64,000 nucleotides of DNA from Ahaetulla prasina (lineage: Eukaryota > Chordata > Lepidosauria > Squamata > Colubridae), in the NCBI RefSeq assembly GCF_028640845.1, contig NC_080548.1, forward strand, positions 6,008,314-6,072,313, written 5' to 3'. This document shows, one piece after another, positions 45,333 through 56,396 of this stretch (positions within the stretch are counted from its first letter, which is position 1; each line of letters begins with the position of its first letter). The notes under the pieces are model-generated. The model saw nothing but the letters and a program-made list of their open reading frames with translations. It had not been told where the DNA came from and did no database searches. Made by a program: the position numbers and the translations under genes.

Positions 45333-46448
45333 ATGGTCACAGTGGATGGAAAAAAGATCAAGATGGAAGTTGACACCGGATCGCCCGTCACTATCGTATC
45401 CTGGTCTACAGTTCAAGAGCTGTTGCCGCACATTAAGGAAAATCACCTACAAGCCCAATACCTGCGCATCCGTGATTTCCAAGGCAACAAAATTTCTGTG
45501 AAAGGCACGGCCACCGTAAACGTAGTCTACGGGCAATACAAAGAGAAGTTGCCTATCACCATCGTGCGAGGAAACCTCCCAAGCCTCATGGGTTGGGATT
45601 GGATCCGGAAATTAGGGATCGGGTTATTTGGAGTGCTAGATATCAAAGCTGACTGCCAATACAGGAAGGACGACCTTCTTCGCGAATTCCAAGACGTGTT
45701 CACTGGAACCTTGGGCAAGTACGTGGGAACCCCTATATCCTTCAACCTAGACCCAGGGGTAGCACCCATTAGACTCAAAGCAAGGAGGGTTCCTTTCGCA
45801 CTTAAGCAAAAAATAGATAAGGAACTGGATAAGTTAGTCCAGCAGGGAATCCTCATCCCCATTGACCATGGTAAATGGGAAACCCCCATAGTAGCGCCCA
45901 TCAAGTCCGATGGGTCTGTATGCATCTGCACGGACTATAAGGCAACACTAAATAGAGCCCTACAAAAGAGTGCCTATCCAGTGCCAGTCGTGCAACACTT
46001 ATTGCACTCGTTGGGCTCAGGGAAAGTTTTCACAAAACTTGACCTAGCCCAGGCTTACCAGCAGTTGCCCGTTGACAATGCCACAGCAGAAGCACAAACA
46101 ATAGTGACCCATAGAGGAGCATTCAAATGCACCCGCCTACAATTTGGGGTCAGTGTGGCACCAGGACTTTTCCAAAACCTGATGGAGAGACTGTTAAAAG
46201 GGATCCCTGGGGTGATGCCTTATTTTGATGATGTCCTAATTTCTGCTGACGACCAGCACCAGCTAATGATTAGACTAAGAGAAGTCTTGACTGTGTTCAG
46301 AAATGCAGGACTTCAATTGAAACAAGAGAAATGCCAAATAGGGGTGCCCTCAGTTGAATTCCTGGGATACAGAATACAGATGGATTCCACCCCACCGAGT
46401 CAAAAATTAAAGCAATTAAGGAGGTACCCACCCCCAAGGATAAGATAG
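45333..46448 (+). pseudogene. Gypsy pol: protease and reverse transcriptase
   Basis: A 371-codon open frame. The aspartic protease active site DTG is at residues 14-16 (MEVDTGSPVTIVS). RT follows: LDPGVAPIRLKARRVPFALK (about 137), CTDYKATLN (about 198), TKLDLAQAYQQLPVDN (about 235), RLQFGVSVAPGLFQNLMERL (about 272) and the active site MPYFDDVLIS (about 295-304), then FLGYRI. Compared with the family, CTDYKATLN differs from the usual CVDYRxLN, and the frame stops at 46448 where the usual KIKAIxExP region is frameshifted. The ATG is internal; the real product would be a gag-pol polyprotein. RT residues look intact. Confidence 0.9.
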
Positions 46449-47230
46449 AACTGCAAGCCTTCCTTGGCCTCCTGAATTTTTACGCTGTATTTTTAAAACA
46501 AAAAGCCACAGTGGCAGAACCCCTTCACAGACTATTGACTAACAAAAGACCATGGTTCTGGGGAAAGGAGGAAGCAAAGGCATTTTCTAAAGTTAAGGAA
46601 CTCCTGACAGAGGACAGTCTCCTAATCCAATACAATCACACTCTGCCGTTAGTTTTAGTCTGCGACGCATCCCTGTTTGGAGTGGGGGCTGTACTTAGCC
46701 ATCGGTTGCCTAATGGTTTCGAGGCACCAATTGCCTATTCTCCCAAACTCTGTCCAGCCCAGAAAGAAATTATAGCCAACTGGACAAGGAAGCTCTGGCT
46801 GTAGTCTCTGGGGTAAAGAAGTTTCATGAATACCTTTTTGGGAGACAATTTGAACTTGTTACCGACCATCGCCCCCTTCTAGGACTACTGGCCAGGGACC
46901 GACCCACTCCCATTGCATTATCCCCTAGGCTGACGAGATTGTTTTTGACGGCCTACAACTACAAAAACTGATCTACCGTCCCGGCAAGGACTTAACACAT
47001 GCTGATGCCCTAAGCAGATGCCCACTGCCAAGGCTAGTAGAGGATCCAACCCCAGGGTCACCGGCTCTGCTCATTGACTTTATGACAACGGGCCCATTGA
47101 CCTCAATGGGCTCATTGACCTCAACAGCCCTTGCAAAAGCTTCACGGCGTGACATGCAAATAAGAACAGTCATGGGTTGGGTACAGAGAGGGTAGCCCAC
47201 TAGTAGATTGGCAGATGAATTCAAGGATTT
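46449..47230 (+). pseudogene. Gypsy pol: RNase H region, frameshifted
   Basis: The frame 46511-46804 has FWGKEEAKAFSKVKELL and LVLVCDASLFGVGAVLSHRL, the start of the RNase H domain with its catalytic aspartate (CDAS). It shifts at about 46785 and continues as KEALAVVSGVKKFHEYLFGR and VTDHRPLLGLL in another frame. RNase H removes the RNA strand during reverse transcription. At least two indels break it. Confidence 0.85.
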
Positions 47231-47266
47231 TGGAAATAAGAAAAATGAGCTAGCCACACAAGGGGG

Positions 47267-48463
47267 TTGTTTATTGTGGGGAGACAGGCACTAAGATCCA
47301 GGGTTCTAGAGATGTTGCACGAGAGTCATCCTGGCATAGTGCGGATGAAAGGCCTCGCCAGGAGTTACGTTTGGTGGCCACAACTTGACAAGGACATAGA
47401 AAAATGGTTTGCACAGTGCTCCCCGTGCCAGGAGTCCAGACCTGCCCCCACGTCCGCCCCAGTCAGGGAATGGGAACGACCACGAAATCCCTGGTCCCGA
47501 ATCCACATTGACTTTGCCGGCCCTTTTCATGGCCAAACATTTTTGATAATTGTCGATGCATATTCAAAGTGGTTAGAGGTATTCCTAATGAAATCTACAA
47601 CATCGGAAGCCATCATCCGAATTATTCGGAGACTATTCTCAACACATGGGCTTCCCAACACCCTAGTATCTGACAATGGGCCCCAATTTACGGCCCTACA
47701 ATTCGAAAGTTGTTTGGCGGGTTTGGGAATCTGACACACGCTATCGGCTCCTCACAAACCATCAACCAATGGTTTAGCTGAAAGATTTGTGAGATCCACA
47801 ATGGAAGCACTAGCACATTTGGGGCCAGGGGACTGGCAAGAGCGCATTGACATTTTCTTGACTTCACAGCATGTCACACCTTGCCCGGCCACAGGCCTAA
47901 GCCCGGCCGAACTCCTCATGGGGCGCAAACTTCAGTGTATGCTTGACCGTCTAAACCCAAACTACTCCCCAGATAATTACCAAGGGGGAGGAGAGGGAAC
48001 TAGAGAATTTGAAATAGGGAACTCAGTATTCGCAAGGAATTACTCGGAGGGCCCGGCATGGCTAGCCGGTTACATAGTAGAAAGAACCGGTCCCAAATCA
48101 TATAAAGTAGACTTGGGGAACGGAAAACTGGAACGGAGGCATATCGATCAACTCCGTAAACGAACAGAAAACAACTCCGGCCCTAACTATCATCCAATTC
48201 TTCCAACAGCTGACTCAAACCTAGGAGGACTGGATGACTCACCTGACCCCATCACCAACCCAACAGCAATTATTCCACCAGGGTTTGAAGAAACAACCAC
48301 CAATAATCCACAAAATAGGGACCCATTGGAAGAGCTGGGAAGCGCGGAAAACACCTCCAAACCAATGGAAGAGCTGGGAAGGGGGAGGGCACTTCCAACC
48401 AGCATGTGTCCCCCGCCACAGCTGAGCATGTTTCCCCCACCAAACCTGAACTGCGCAGGTTAA
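47267..48463 (+). pseudogene. Gypsy pol: integrase, one stop and frame changes
   Basis: The zinc-binding HHCC region reads LHESHPGIVRMKGLARSYVW and CSPCQESRP. The catalytic core has HIDFAGPFHGQTFLIIVDAY (first D), LVSDNGPQFTALQFE (second D) and, after a TGA near 47732, GLAERFVRSTMEALAHLG (catalytic E), giving the D,D,E set. The downstream frame 47789-48463 holds SPAELLMGRKLQCMLDRLNP and a GPY/F-like module WLAGYIVERTGPKSYKVDL. The tail is proline- and asparagine-rich. Integrase inserts element DNA into the genome. The core is slightly shortened after AHLGPGDW. Nearly complete but interrupted. Confidence 0.88.
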
Positions 48464-48551
48464 GTAGAAACAGGAAACGCCCGAATTATCTACGCGACTA
48501 TTATGAATATTATTACAATTGCTAAATATGCAAACCTGGGTGAAGTGAAAT

Positions 48552-48567
48552 TCAGGGGGGGGAGGAG
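48552..48567 (+). promoter_or_regulatory. Polypurine tract of the gypsy element
   Basis: A purine run ending GGGGGGAGGAG lies immediately upstream of the 3' LTR. It primes plus-strand DNA synthesis. Confidence 0.85.
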
Positions 48568-48767
48568 TGTTGTGTATGATCCCATTGGTGGGAAATTCCA
48601 GCGGGAAATTCCAGCGGGAAAACATTTGAATTCTATTGGTGGCCAACTGATCCAGGTGTGTATATAAGGAGAGCATCCTGCCTGCATTTTTGCTGAAGTC
48701 TCACTCTAAATAAAAAGAGCTGTTGTCACGACTCCGGTCTCGAATTCCTTACTCAACCAACCGAACA
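48568..48767 (+). repeat. Gypsy 3' LTR, 200 bp
   Basis: Same sequence as the 5' LTR apart from four substitutions and a 13-bp tandem duplication (GAAATTCCAGCGG twice). Ends CCAACCGAACA, followed by GTTTT at 48768-48772. Confidence 0.93.
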
Positions 48768-48772
48768 GTTTT

Positions 48773-49293
48773 CTTTATGCAGCTGGCAGGAATGTGGAAT
48801 TCCAGGCAGGTTCCTTGATAGCAGCTTGATTATTCCTTAAATATCTGGGATATTTTATTTGGGAAATGAAGCGGGGGGAGTTTGATTCCTTCACAGAACA
48901 GATTAGTGGGGTGGGGAGGAAATAAGGATTTTGAAGTAACCTTCCCCTGGAGTGGGGAGGGAATAGGGATTTTAGGCTTGCTATCAAACATCAGCCATAA
49001 TACTAATGATTGTTTTGAACAATATGCAGGTTGTATTACATGAATGGCTATTTTATATGTGAAATTATGACTGGAATCTATATAGGTTCACACTGTCAGG
49101 AAGTTTGTCCTTAGTTTTAGGTTGCTTCTCTCTTTGTTGAGTTTTCATCCATTGCTTCTTGTTTTGCCTTCTGGTGCTTTGGAAAATACTCCCCCCCCCT
49201 TCTTTCTAGCAGCCCCTTAAAAGCCTGTTGCCTATCATACTCTTGGGCAAAGCATGTGAGCCATTTCCTCCTTTCAGTGGTCCATGAAAGTGC
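48773..49293. other. No recognisable feature
   Basis: Low-copy sequence between the gypsy element and a MITE; the reverse strand has no domain-bearing frame. Confidence 0.45.
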
Positions 49294-49301
49294 ATCTATA
49301 G

Positions 49302-49412
49302 CAGAGGTCTCGAACCTTGGCCACTTTAAGACTTTAAGACAGCAAAGCTGGCTGAGGAATTCTGGGAGTTGAAGTCCATAAGTCTTAAAGTGGCCAGGTT
49401 TGGAGACCCCTG
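49302..49412. mobile_element. hAT-type palindromic MITE
   Basis: Termini CAGAGGTCTCGAACC and GGTTTGGAGACCCCTG, interior TTCTGGGAGTTGAAGTCC. The 8-bp duplication ATCTATAG is at 49294-49301 and 49413-49420. Same family as 6901-7035, with one palindrome arm shortened. Confidence 0.88.
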
Positions 49413-49479
49413 ATCTATAGTATGTAGATAATAAAGTTGAAAAAAGGTAAACAACATTTTTGCAGAACTATAGATACGT

Positions 49480-49682
49480 TGAGGCTGGGTGTGACAAGGA
49501 ATGGCTGGGAGGGGAGGGGCCAGGCGAGGTACCCCTTGACACGAGAGACATTGAGTTGGCCACGCCTATGCAATCATATGACCATCAAGCCACACCCACT
49601 GTCACATGACCACCAAGCCACACCCACAAAATAAGCCATGCCCATAGAACCGGTAGTAAAAAAAATTTAGAACCCACCCCTG
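49480..49682. mobile_element. hAT-type repeat, right-end fragment
   Basis: Contains GCCACACCCACTGTCACATG, AAGCCACACCCACAAAATAA, ACCGGTAGTAAAAAAAATTT and the terminus AACCCACCCCTG, matching the right end of 61265-62570. The left end was not located. Confidence 0.6.
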
Positions 49683-50139
49683 CAAAGAAGCACAAAGGGT
49701 AGATGAGACTTTAGTTAGCTTCTGGTCCTTTCTCTGCTTTTCGGGTTTGCGTCCTGACCTCTGTCATGTCAAGGCCACGAGGCTGGCAGCTTTTTGCATT
49801 GAAGTTAGATGCTCAGCAATGGGAATTGCATCAGAGATGAGATAAAGCAGAGGGACTGGAGGCAGCACTGGGAACAGTCAAGCCAAGCCAAGCTATGTTA
49901 CATGGCAGAGTCAAACAAGCAGATCTTATCCAGGCAATCATAAACCAACCTGGTTTATGAAAATATTTTATTGTTCAAGAAGGTGTTCTCAAGCAATGTA
50001 CCATGACTTTCCCAATAGAGCTGCAGCACATAAACTGAGACTGGGCCAGTGAGCAAAGCACTTTTGACTCTGCTCTTTTTGATGTAGTACATGTTTTTGA
50101 TTTGCAACTGGTCACTTAGCAATTATTTGAATACAGTGA
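49683..50139. other. No recognisable feature
   Basis: Low-copy DNA; no domain or repeat recognised. Confidence 0.45.
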
Positions 50140-50479
50140 AACCCCCAAAACCTACTTATGATCCAGTTTCAAATTTCTGACATAACCACCCACATGTCAT
50201 GATTGCATTATGGAGGCTTGACAACTGGCCAATATTTACAGTCATTTGCAATGCCCCAGTCATGTGACTACAATTTACAATGTTTAATTTTCAGTTTCTG
50301 GCAAAAAGTAGCCCATAGTGAACAATGGGTTTGCTTAATAACCATCACATTTGCTTAATGATTGCTATGAAAAAGTTAGTAAAATTGGATCTGGTCAGCT
50401 GGTGACTTGCTTTACAACAGTTACAATCTACAGTCATAATTGCCAGGCTCAGTTACACTTGAAACTCAAGGACTACCTG
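50140..50479. mobile_element. TA-type MITE, diverged copy
   Basis: Right end CTCAAGGACTACCTG and interior phrases (CCAGTCATGTGACTACAATT, TTTGCTTAATGATTGCTATG) match the family at 1223 and 8728. The left terminus is degraded and the flanking TA is not certain. Confidence 0.5.
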
Positions 50480-51043
50480 CAGTTATGTTACGCTTTTCTT
50501 TGCAGTCAATGGGTCTTCTGTGGTTGGAGATTTGATATTGGTCTTCCTTCCTTGACTGGTTAGAATTAATCCAAGGAACAAGAGTTGAAGAACTTTGATT
50601 AAGGATATTTAACAGTAAGGCTAAGAATTCAAGGATTCCTGCAAGGGCCTTACTTTTTAAGTATATAACTTTTTAAGTATATTACTTTTTAAGTATTATA
50701 ACTTATTCACAGTGGCAAAACCCTTGACTATTTTTCTGTGCAGAATTACCTCTTCTGTGAAGGAAGGACACTCAGCATCTGCCTCATTTTTTGATAGCTA
50801 TCATTCCCACCCATGTGAGAAGTAATTCACACACTGGACAAAACACAAAGCTTCTTGAGAAGGATTAACATGGCAGGATTGGTTGGCACTTGGGCCATCA
50901 GGCTTGACCCTATATTCCATTTTAACTGACCTATTGCTCATGTCTATGCACAGGAATCCACTCAACTAGTGGTTAGCATTATTTTTGTGCTAGGTAAGAG
51001 TTAACTGAATTCCAGAAGGGTTGGACTTAGTCTTTTTGTGACT
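50480..51043. other. No recognisable feature
   Basis: Contains a short tandem TTTTTAAGTATAT-type repeat near 50655-50700; otherwise ordinary low-copy DNA. Confidence 0.45.
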
Positions 51044-51051
51044 ATGTAGAG

Positions 51052-51567
51052 CAGTGGTAGTCAACCTGGTCCCTACTGCCCACTAGTGGGCATTCCAGCT
51101 TTCATGGTGGGCTATAGGGGTTTTGTTCGACATTGAAGCACTTTCCTTTTTTTTAATTTGACTTTTTAAAAAATTTTCATAGCATTATTTAAAAACATTT
51201 TCATTAGGTTTTCATAAAGTTCCCCGTGACAATTTAAATTTCTGCAAATATACTATTTGTATTGCCCACGCATAAGTTTAGCTCACGTTACATAAGTGAA
51301 ACTAAATGGCACTATAGTGTGATCACAAACAAAAGACCCTCGTCCCAGAATAGCTCACGCATCTCCCCCCACACCATCCAGCTGTAACAGACAAGCAGAG
51401 CTGCTAGCCGGAGCCCCCCCCAATCCAATCCAATCCACGATGCACGAGAGGCATGCACAGACGATGATACATGGCGCATTACTGTGGAACCGGTGGGCAG
51501 TTAGAAAATTTTACTACTAACAGAGATACAAAAGTGGGTGGTAGGTATAAAAAGGTTGAATACCCCG
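51052..51567. mobile_element. hAT-type MITE, 516 bp
   Basis: Termini CAGTGGTAGTCAACCTGG and GGTTGAATACCCCG are inverted, with subterminal CTACTGCCCACTAGTGGGCA on the left and GTGGGTGGTAGG on the right. The 8-bp duplication ATGTAGAG is at 51044-51051 and 51568-51575. No transposase frame. Confidence 0.88.
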
Positions 51568-51937
51568 ATGTAGAGATTCCAGGCTTTGCCAATCCTTCTC
51601 TACATGGACACAAATAAGGTCCAGTATTTGGAGGGTTTGGTAATATTAAGAAGAGAGATGGAAAGAGTAGCAGCCATACTGATCACCCAGTTGATTTGAA
51701 AATCTTTGGTTTAGCATTGGAACTAATATAATTAATTTGGGGGATTATTCTCAACCTGCCCCTCCATTTCCAACACCACCATATCCCACCCTGAGATTTG
51801 GATCTCATTACCCACTCAGCAGCAGGCATTACAAAGGAAATGCTCGAGGAGTCAACAAAGGTAACAGGTCTGTTTCTTAAAAATGCAGCACACAAACTTT
51901 TAGCCTTTGAACAGGATCCACAGATCACAGAGACCAC

Positions 51938-52200
51938 AGGGCTTCTGGTGGCTCAACAGACTAAGCAGTCTGTTATTAACACAGCTGCTTGCAATTACTG
52001 CAAGTTCAAGTCCCACCAGGCCCAAGGTTGACTCAGCCTTCCATCCTTTATAAGGTAGGTAAAATGAGGACCCAGATTGTTGGGGGCAATAAAAGTTGAC
52101 TTTGTATATAATATACAAATGGATGAAGACTATTGCTTAACACAATGTAAGCTGCCCTGAGTCTTCGGAGAAGGGCGGGATATAAATTCAAATTAAAAAA
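51938..52200 (+). mobile_element. tRNA-derived SINE with L2-like 3' tail
   Basis: The 5' end GGTGGCTCAACAGACTAAGC acts as A-box region, and GTTCAAGTCCCACC is the B box of an internal pol III promoter. The core is CAGCCTTCCATCCTTTATAA and GGTAAAATGAGGACCCAGAT. The 3' end GCCCTGAGTCTTCGGAGAAG mirrors the L2 3' hairpin, followed by an A-rich tail. L2 LINE enzymes are therefore the likely mobiliser. Confidence 0.85.
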
Positions 52201-52372
52201 AAAACAGAGAGAGCAACCAAAAATGCATCCATAACATCTTAGGATGAGTTATAGTCCTGTCTTAGGTAGGAAAGCCAACTGGGTGACTTTGGACCAATCA
52301 CCAGGAGGCTTTGTGTTCTAGTCCCACTTTAGGCATGAAAGTTGGCTGGGTCACTTTGGGCCAGACACACTT

Positions 52373-52490
52373 TATTTTATTTTATTTTATTTTATTTTAT
52401 TTTATTTTATTTTATTTTAATTTAATTTAATTTAATTTAATTTTATTTTATTTTATTTTATTATTTTATTTTATTTTATTTTATTTATTT
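52373..52490 (-). repeat. (TTTTA)n array at family A 3' end
   Basis: About 115 bp of TTTTA with a TTTAA stretch in the middle. On the minus strand it follows the 3' end of the family A LINE, so it probably began as the LINE's TAAAA tail. Confidence 0.92.
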
Positions 52491-53366
52491 ATTTCATCAA
52501 ATACATATTAGATAATATATATAAGCATACACTGAAAACATAAAATGAATACAACTAAAGGGAACAATAGGACAGGAACGGTAGGCACACTGGTGCTCTT
52601 ATGCACGCCCCTTACAGACCTCTTAGGAATGGAGTGAGGTCAACAGTAGACAGTTTTGAGTTGGGGATTTCGGGATGAGACCACGGAGTCTGATAGTACA
52701 TTCCAGGCATTAACAACTCTGTTACTGAAGTCATATTTTCTACAGTCGAGATTGGAGCGGTTCACTTTAAGTTTGAATCTATTGTATGCTCATGTATTGT
52801 TGTAGTTGAAGCTGAAGTATCATTGACAGGAAGGACATTGTAGCAGATGATTTTATGAGCTAAGCTCAGGTCATACTGAAAGCGGCGTAGTTCTAAATTT
52901 TCTAAACCCAGAATTTCAAGTCTCGTGACATAAGGTATTTTGTTGCGATCAGAGGAATGGAGGACTCTTCTTGTGAAATATTTCTGGACATGCTCAATTG
53001 TATTAATGTCCGATATGCAGTGTGGGTTCCAGACAGATGAGCTGTAATCAAGAATTAGTCTAGCAAATGTTTTGTATGCTCTGGTTAGTAGTGTAATCTT
53101 ACTGGAGAAGCAGCTACGCAAGATTAGGTTTACAACTCTTAATGCCTTTTTGGCGATGTAGTTGCAGTGGGCTTTGGCATTTAGATCATTTGATATGAGA
53201 ACTCCAAGGTCTTTGACAGAGAGAGGGTCATCAACAAGGTCATGTCCACCTAGCTTGTATTTTGTGTTCTGATTCTTTCTGCCAATGTGTAAGACAGAGC
53301 ATTTGTTGGTTGAGATTTGGAGTTGCCAAATTTTTGACCATTCTGACACAAAGTCCAGGTCTTTTT
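52491..53366 (-). mobile_element. CR1-group LINE (family A, copy 2), 3' part
   Basis: Minus-strand LINE with 3' UTR (GGGAACAATAGGACAGGAAC near 52560 on plus, identical to copy 1 at 11126) and ORF2 C-terminus. Split at CAAAGTCCAGGTCTTTTT (53349-53366), which recurs at 57273-57290, by an L1-type insertion. Confidence 0.9.
52762..53349 (-). pseudogene. Family A LINE ORF2 C-terminal fragment
   Basis: A 195-codon frame: MSEWSKIWQLQISTNKCSVL, VKDLGVLISNDLNAKAHCN, AYKTFARLILDYSSSVWNPH, FTRRVLHSSDRNKIPYVTRL and LEILGLENLELRRFQYDLSL. It ends by frameshift at about 52790, after YNVLPVND. It resumes in the 5' direction at 57771-57270 beyond the nested insertion. The C-terminal region is that of CR1/Jockey-group LINEs. 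Confidence 0.87.
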
Positions 53367-54621
53367 TTATTTTTTTATTTTTTTATTTTTTATAAACATA
53401 AAAAAAATCATTGTGAACAAATTATTAGTCAGGTACATCCTTAAACATATTTCAAATTTCATCCCCCATTATGGTCTAATACAATATATTTTCTTCTCCT
53501 TTTTAAAATTAATTGTTATTTGCATATATCTAATAAAAAAATCTATTCCATCCCATTCTGAAAAATATTTAAATGAAGTCTCGTCCCCATATTTAATTTC
53601 CCAAAACCTCATTAATAAATCTTCTGTTAACTTCTTAAATTTCACAAATCTAAACATATTTCTGTATTACTTAATCAGAGGTCAGACCTTCTAATAACTC
53701 TTTCTTAAGACTGCTCAGCAATCACATAGACAATTTCCATCTTGCTTAGAAATAGTCCTGAACTCACAAAGACTATTCCCTCTTATCATCTTCCTCTGCC
53801 TCTAAATAACATATATTTAAAAAGAAAATTCCATCTAATCAATTCTCAATGAAAAAACAAAAAAAATTAAAATTAAAAAGAGTAATTACTGCTTATTTCC
53901 CCCAATAATTCCTTCATTGTATTCAGCTATTCCCCTGGAAGTTTTTATCACTAATCATTTTTGTTACTTCATATTCTTAAAAGCAAAAGAAATAACCTTT
54001 TCCCTCTACATAATAACACTCATTTCCCTCTCACACCAATTTGTTCTGCAATCTTTCCCTTCATTCCCCAAAACATCATTAATAATTATTCTATAATTGT
54101 CACTTGTATTCTTACGTAAATGTTAAAATTCTCTACTTAATTCCTTAATATAAATCTGAGAACAGCCATTTAAGAACCTTTCTAAAAAAAATGTCATGAA
54201 ATCACACCAACATAACTATCTTCATGGGAATAGTCCACTATTCCATTCTTACATTCTTCCCCTGCCTCTAGAAATCATTCTTTTTTTTTTAATAGAAATC
54301 ATTCTTTAATACAATTACAAATCACAAATAACAAATTAGACATTTTAAGTCACAATTAAGTTTCTTCTTATTTTAAATGTTTTCTTTTATTCCATATTTA
54401 TCACTTGTATTTTTGCTTGGATAAGAAAATTTTCTCTTAATTCTAAAATCCAAAGGCAGCCATCCAGGATCCTTTCTTAAAGCTGTTGTGTAATCACACC
54501 AACCTCCATCTTCATGGGAATAGTCATAAAACGAAAGCTATTTGACTCTTACATTCTTCCTCTGCCTCTAGATGTCACTCTTTGGTACAATTGCAAACCA
54601 CAAGTAACAAGTAGCCATTTT

Positions 54622-56396
54622 TTTTTATTCAAAAAGTTTTACAAAAATTTTTTTTCCCCCTTTCCCCCGGCCCCCCTCCCCTCTCCCTTCACAAACCCCC
54701 CTCCCCCCCCCGACTTCCTGGAACAAACACAAGGTATAGTTAAAAATAAAATAAACATATACTAAAAAAAAAGGTGGTTGGCCCCACCTTTCTCGCTGGG
54801 TGCCTAATTTAAGGCACTCCACACTGAATATTGTAAAAGCCGGTGAAAACAGTGGAAAAACAGCTGTTCCTGGCTTCAATTTCTCCCTCTGGTTGAAAGA
54901 GAGAGAAAGAGCAGGGGGGAGAGTGGTAGATTCCCCTAGGGGCTTTGTTTTTGTTATGCAAAGTCCCGAAAGGTTGAATCCCATTGAATCCTCCTTTAAT
55001 CTCCAGTATTCAGTTCGCGCCTGCAAAAGCAGGAAAAGAGGAAGCTGTCCACCTCTGCTCTATTGATTTCTTTTTGTTGATTTTTACATGCAGATGGAAG
55101 AAGCACGAGTGAACAATTATTGGATTGCAAGTATTTTTGATTTCCTGACTTCCACCTTTTAAAAAGAGAAACTTTTTTTCCCCTTGCTTTAACTGACTGT
55201 TTAAAATGGCATTTGAAAGTGAAAGTACAGCGAACAAGCTGCGTAACTAAGAAGTTAAGAAACTAGGAAATACTATTTCTGGATACTTAAAGGAAAAATC
55301 GCGTTTACTTGCTGAGAAAGTGAAACTGAATGGAGATTTTATCTTATTGTGTTGGACTGTGGACTGTTGGATTATATTAGCTTGTTTAAGTATTTCATAA
55401 GGGGATTCTCAGCAAGAACTTTGCCATGGAGATTCTTTCAGAAGAATGGATTAGTGACTTTATACAGGATTATACAGAAAGAATGTATTTAATTATTCAA
55501 AATTATTCAAAAATATGAATTGATAAAAAATGGGGATGTTTTGGATGAGAGCTTGGAGGAAATTAACCAGTGTAATCAGTACTTGGAATATGGAATGGAG
55601 GCGCAAGTAAAAACGGATAAAAATGAAGATATGGTCATGAATAATCAAAATGATGCACAGAGGTTTTTTCTAAAAAGTTTAGATGAAATGCCTGAATCTG
55701 TGTTACAAGAGGCTGCCTCCCGAACTGGAAAAATTCACAGGATTAATGCTTTTCAAGAGTTTTCTTTCCGGATTGATGGAATATCTGGCAGTAATTTGTG
55801 GATTGTTGGACATAAGGAATTATTAGGAAATATTGTGATTGACTTTTTAAAAGGAGTAATGAAGGAAAGACAGAGACTAACGCATCAAAAAAAGTGGCAA
55901 GAGATAAAAGTATTATTCTGGAAACAAGGTTTTTTTGAAATATTAACAGACAAAAATATTAGCGTTCCTGAAAGATTAAAGATCTGGAAGAAATGGGTTG
56001 ATTATATGTTTCACATCTATCATAAAAGACTAAATATTTGGATTTATATTGGATTTTGACGAGGAAGGACTAAAGTTGAATAGATACTGTAATTTCTTGT
56101 ATTGAAATTATATAATGTGTTGTATTGAATTGCAAATAGAATATTTTTGAAAGGTCTTATGTAAGAAAGATTTGGGGGGGAAATTATATGGTTATAGAAA
56201 CTATAAGGGAGATATTTTCTGAATTGGATTGGATTTTTATGTATTAGCTGGTTTTAAATACTTTAGGATTAATTTGTTTTATTGATTTATATATTTTATT
56301 ACTGTTAATTGTTAATTTTTTTTTTTGAAGGATTTTGGTGGAAGTCAGAGTTAGAGGGGGAAAATTGGCATAATATTTTTGGGGAGAAGTAGCCAT
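54622..56396. mobile_element. Nested L1-like insertion with 13-bp duplication
   Basis: AAGTAGCCATTTT at 54609-54621 recurs at 56397-56409. The left end is T-rich then CCCCC-rich, like the reverse of an L1 3' UTR and poly-A. The right two-thirds read on plus as a 5' UTR (about 54800-55424) and an open frame. Opposed orientation of the two parts suggests twin priming, as in the L1 at 22701-29914, but the inversion junction was not pinned down. Confidence 0.65.
55520..56059 (+). pseudogene. ORF of the nested L1-like element, function unclear
   Basis: A 179-codon plus frame; an ATG at 55425 (MEILSEEWISDFIQDYTERM) in another frame may be the original start. The sequence is rich in E, K, N and D at first (EEINQCNQYLEYGMEAQVKT) and aromatic-basic later (QKKWQEIKVLFWKQGFFEIL, ERLKIWKKWVDYMFHIYHKR). 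I do not recognise the fold. Position after a 5' UTR suggests ORF1 of an L1 lineage different from that at 23780. The late part is tryptophan-rich and not like the canonical ORF1p C-terminal domain. Confidence 0.5.

Larger units (their letters stand above)
44107..48767 (+). mobile_element. Ty3/gypsy LTR retrotransposon
   Basis: A complete 4.66-kb element: 5' LTR, primer-binding region, gag, pol in the order PR-RT-RNase H-IN, polypurine tract and 3' LTR, with a 5-bp GTTTT duplication. Integrase after RNase H identifies Ty3/gypsy, not copia. Phrases such as HPGIVRMKGLARSYVWWPQL recall the Mag/K02A2.6-like lineage of vertebrate gypsy elements; this lineage call is from memory. No env is seen. 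The LTRs differ by four substitutions plus a 13-bp duplication, so insertion is relatively recent, but gag and pol already carry frameshifts. Confidence 0.93.

Noticed and set aside
53700..54620. Tandem units considered as a satellite array
   Set aside because: Too few and too diverged, and bounded by L1-type duplications, so treated as internal structure of the inserted element.
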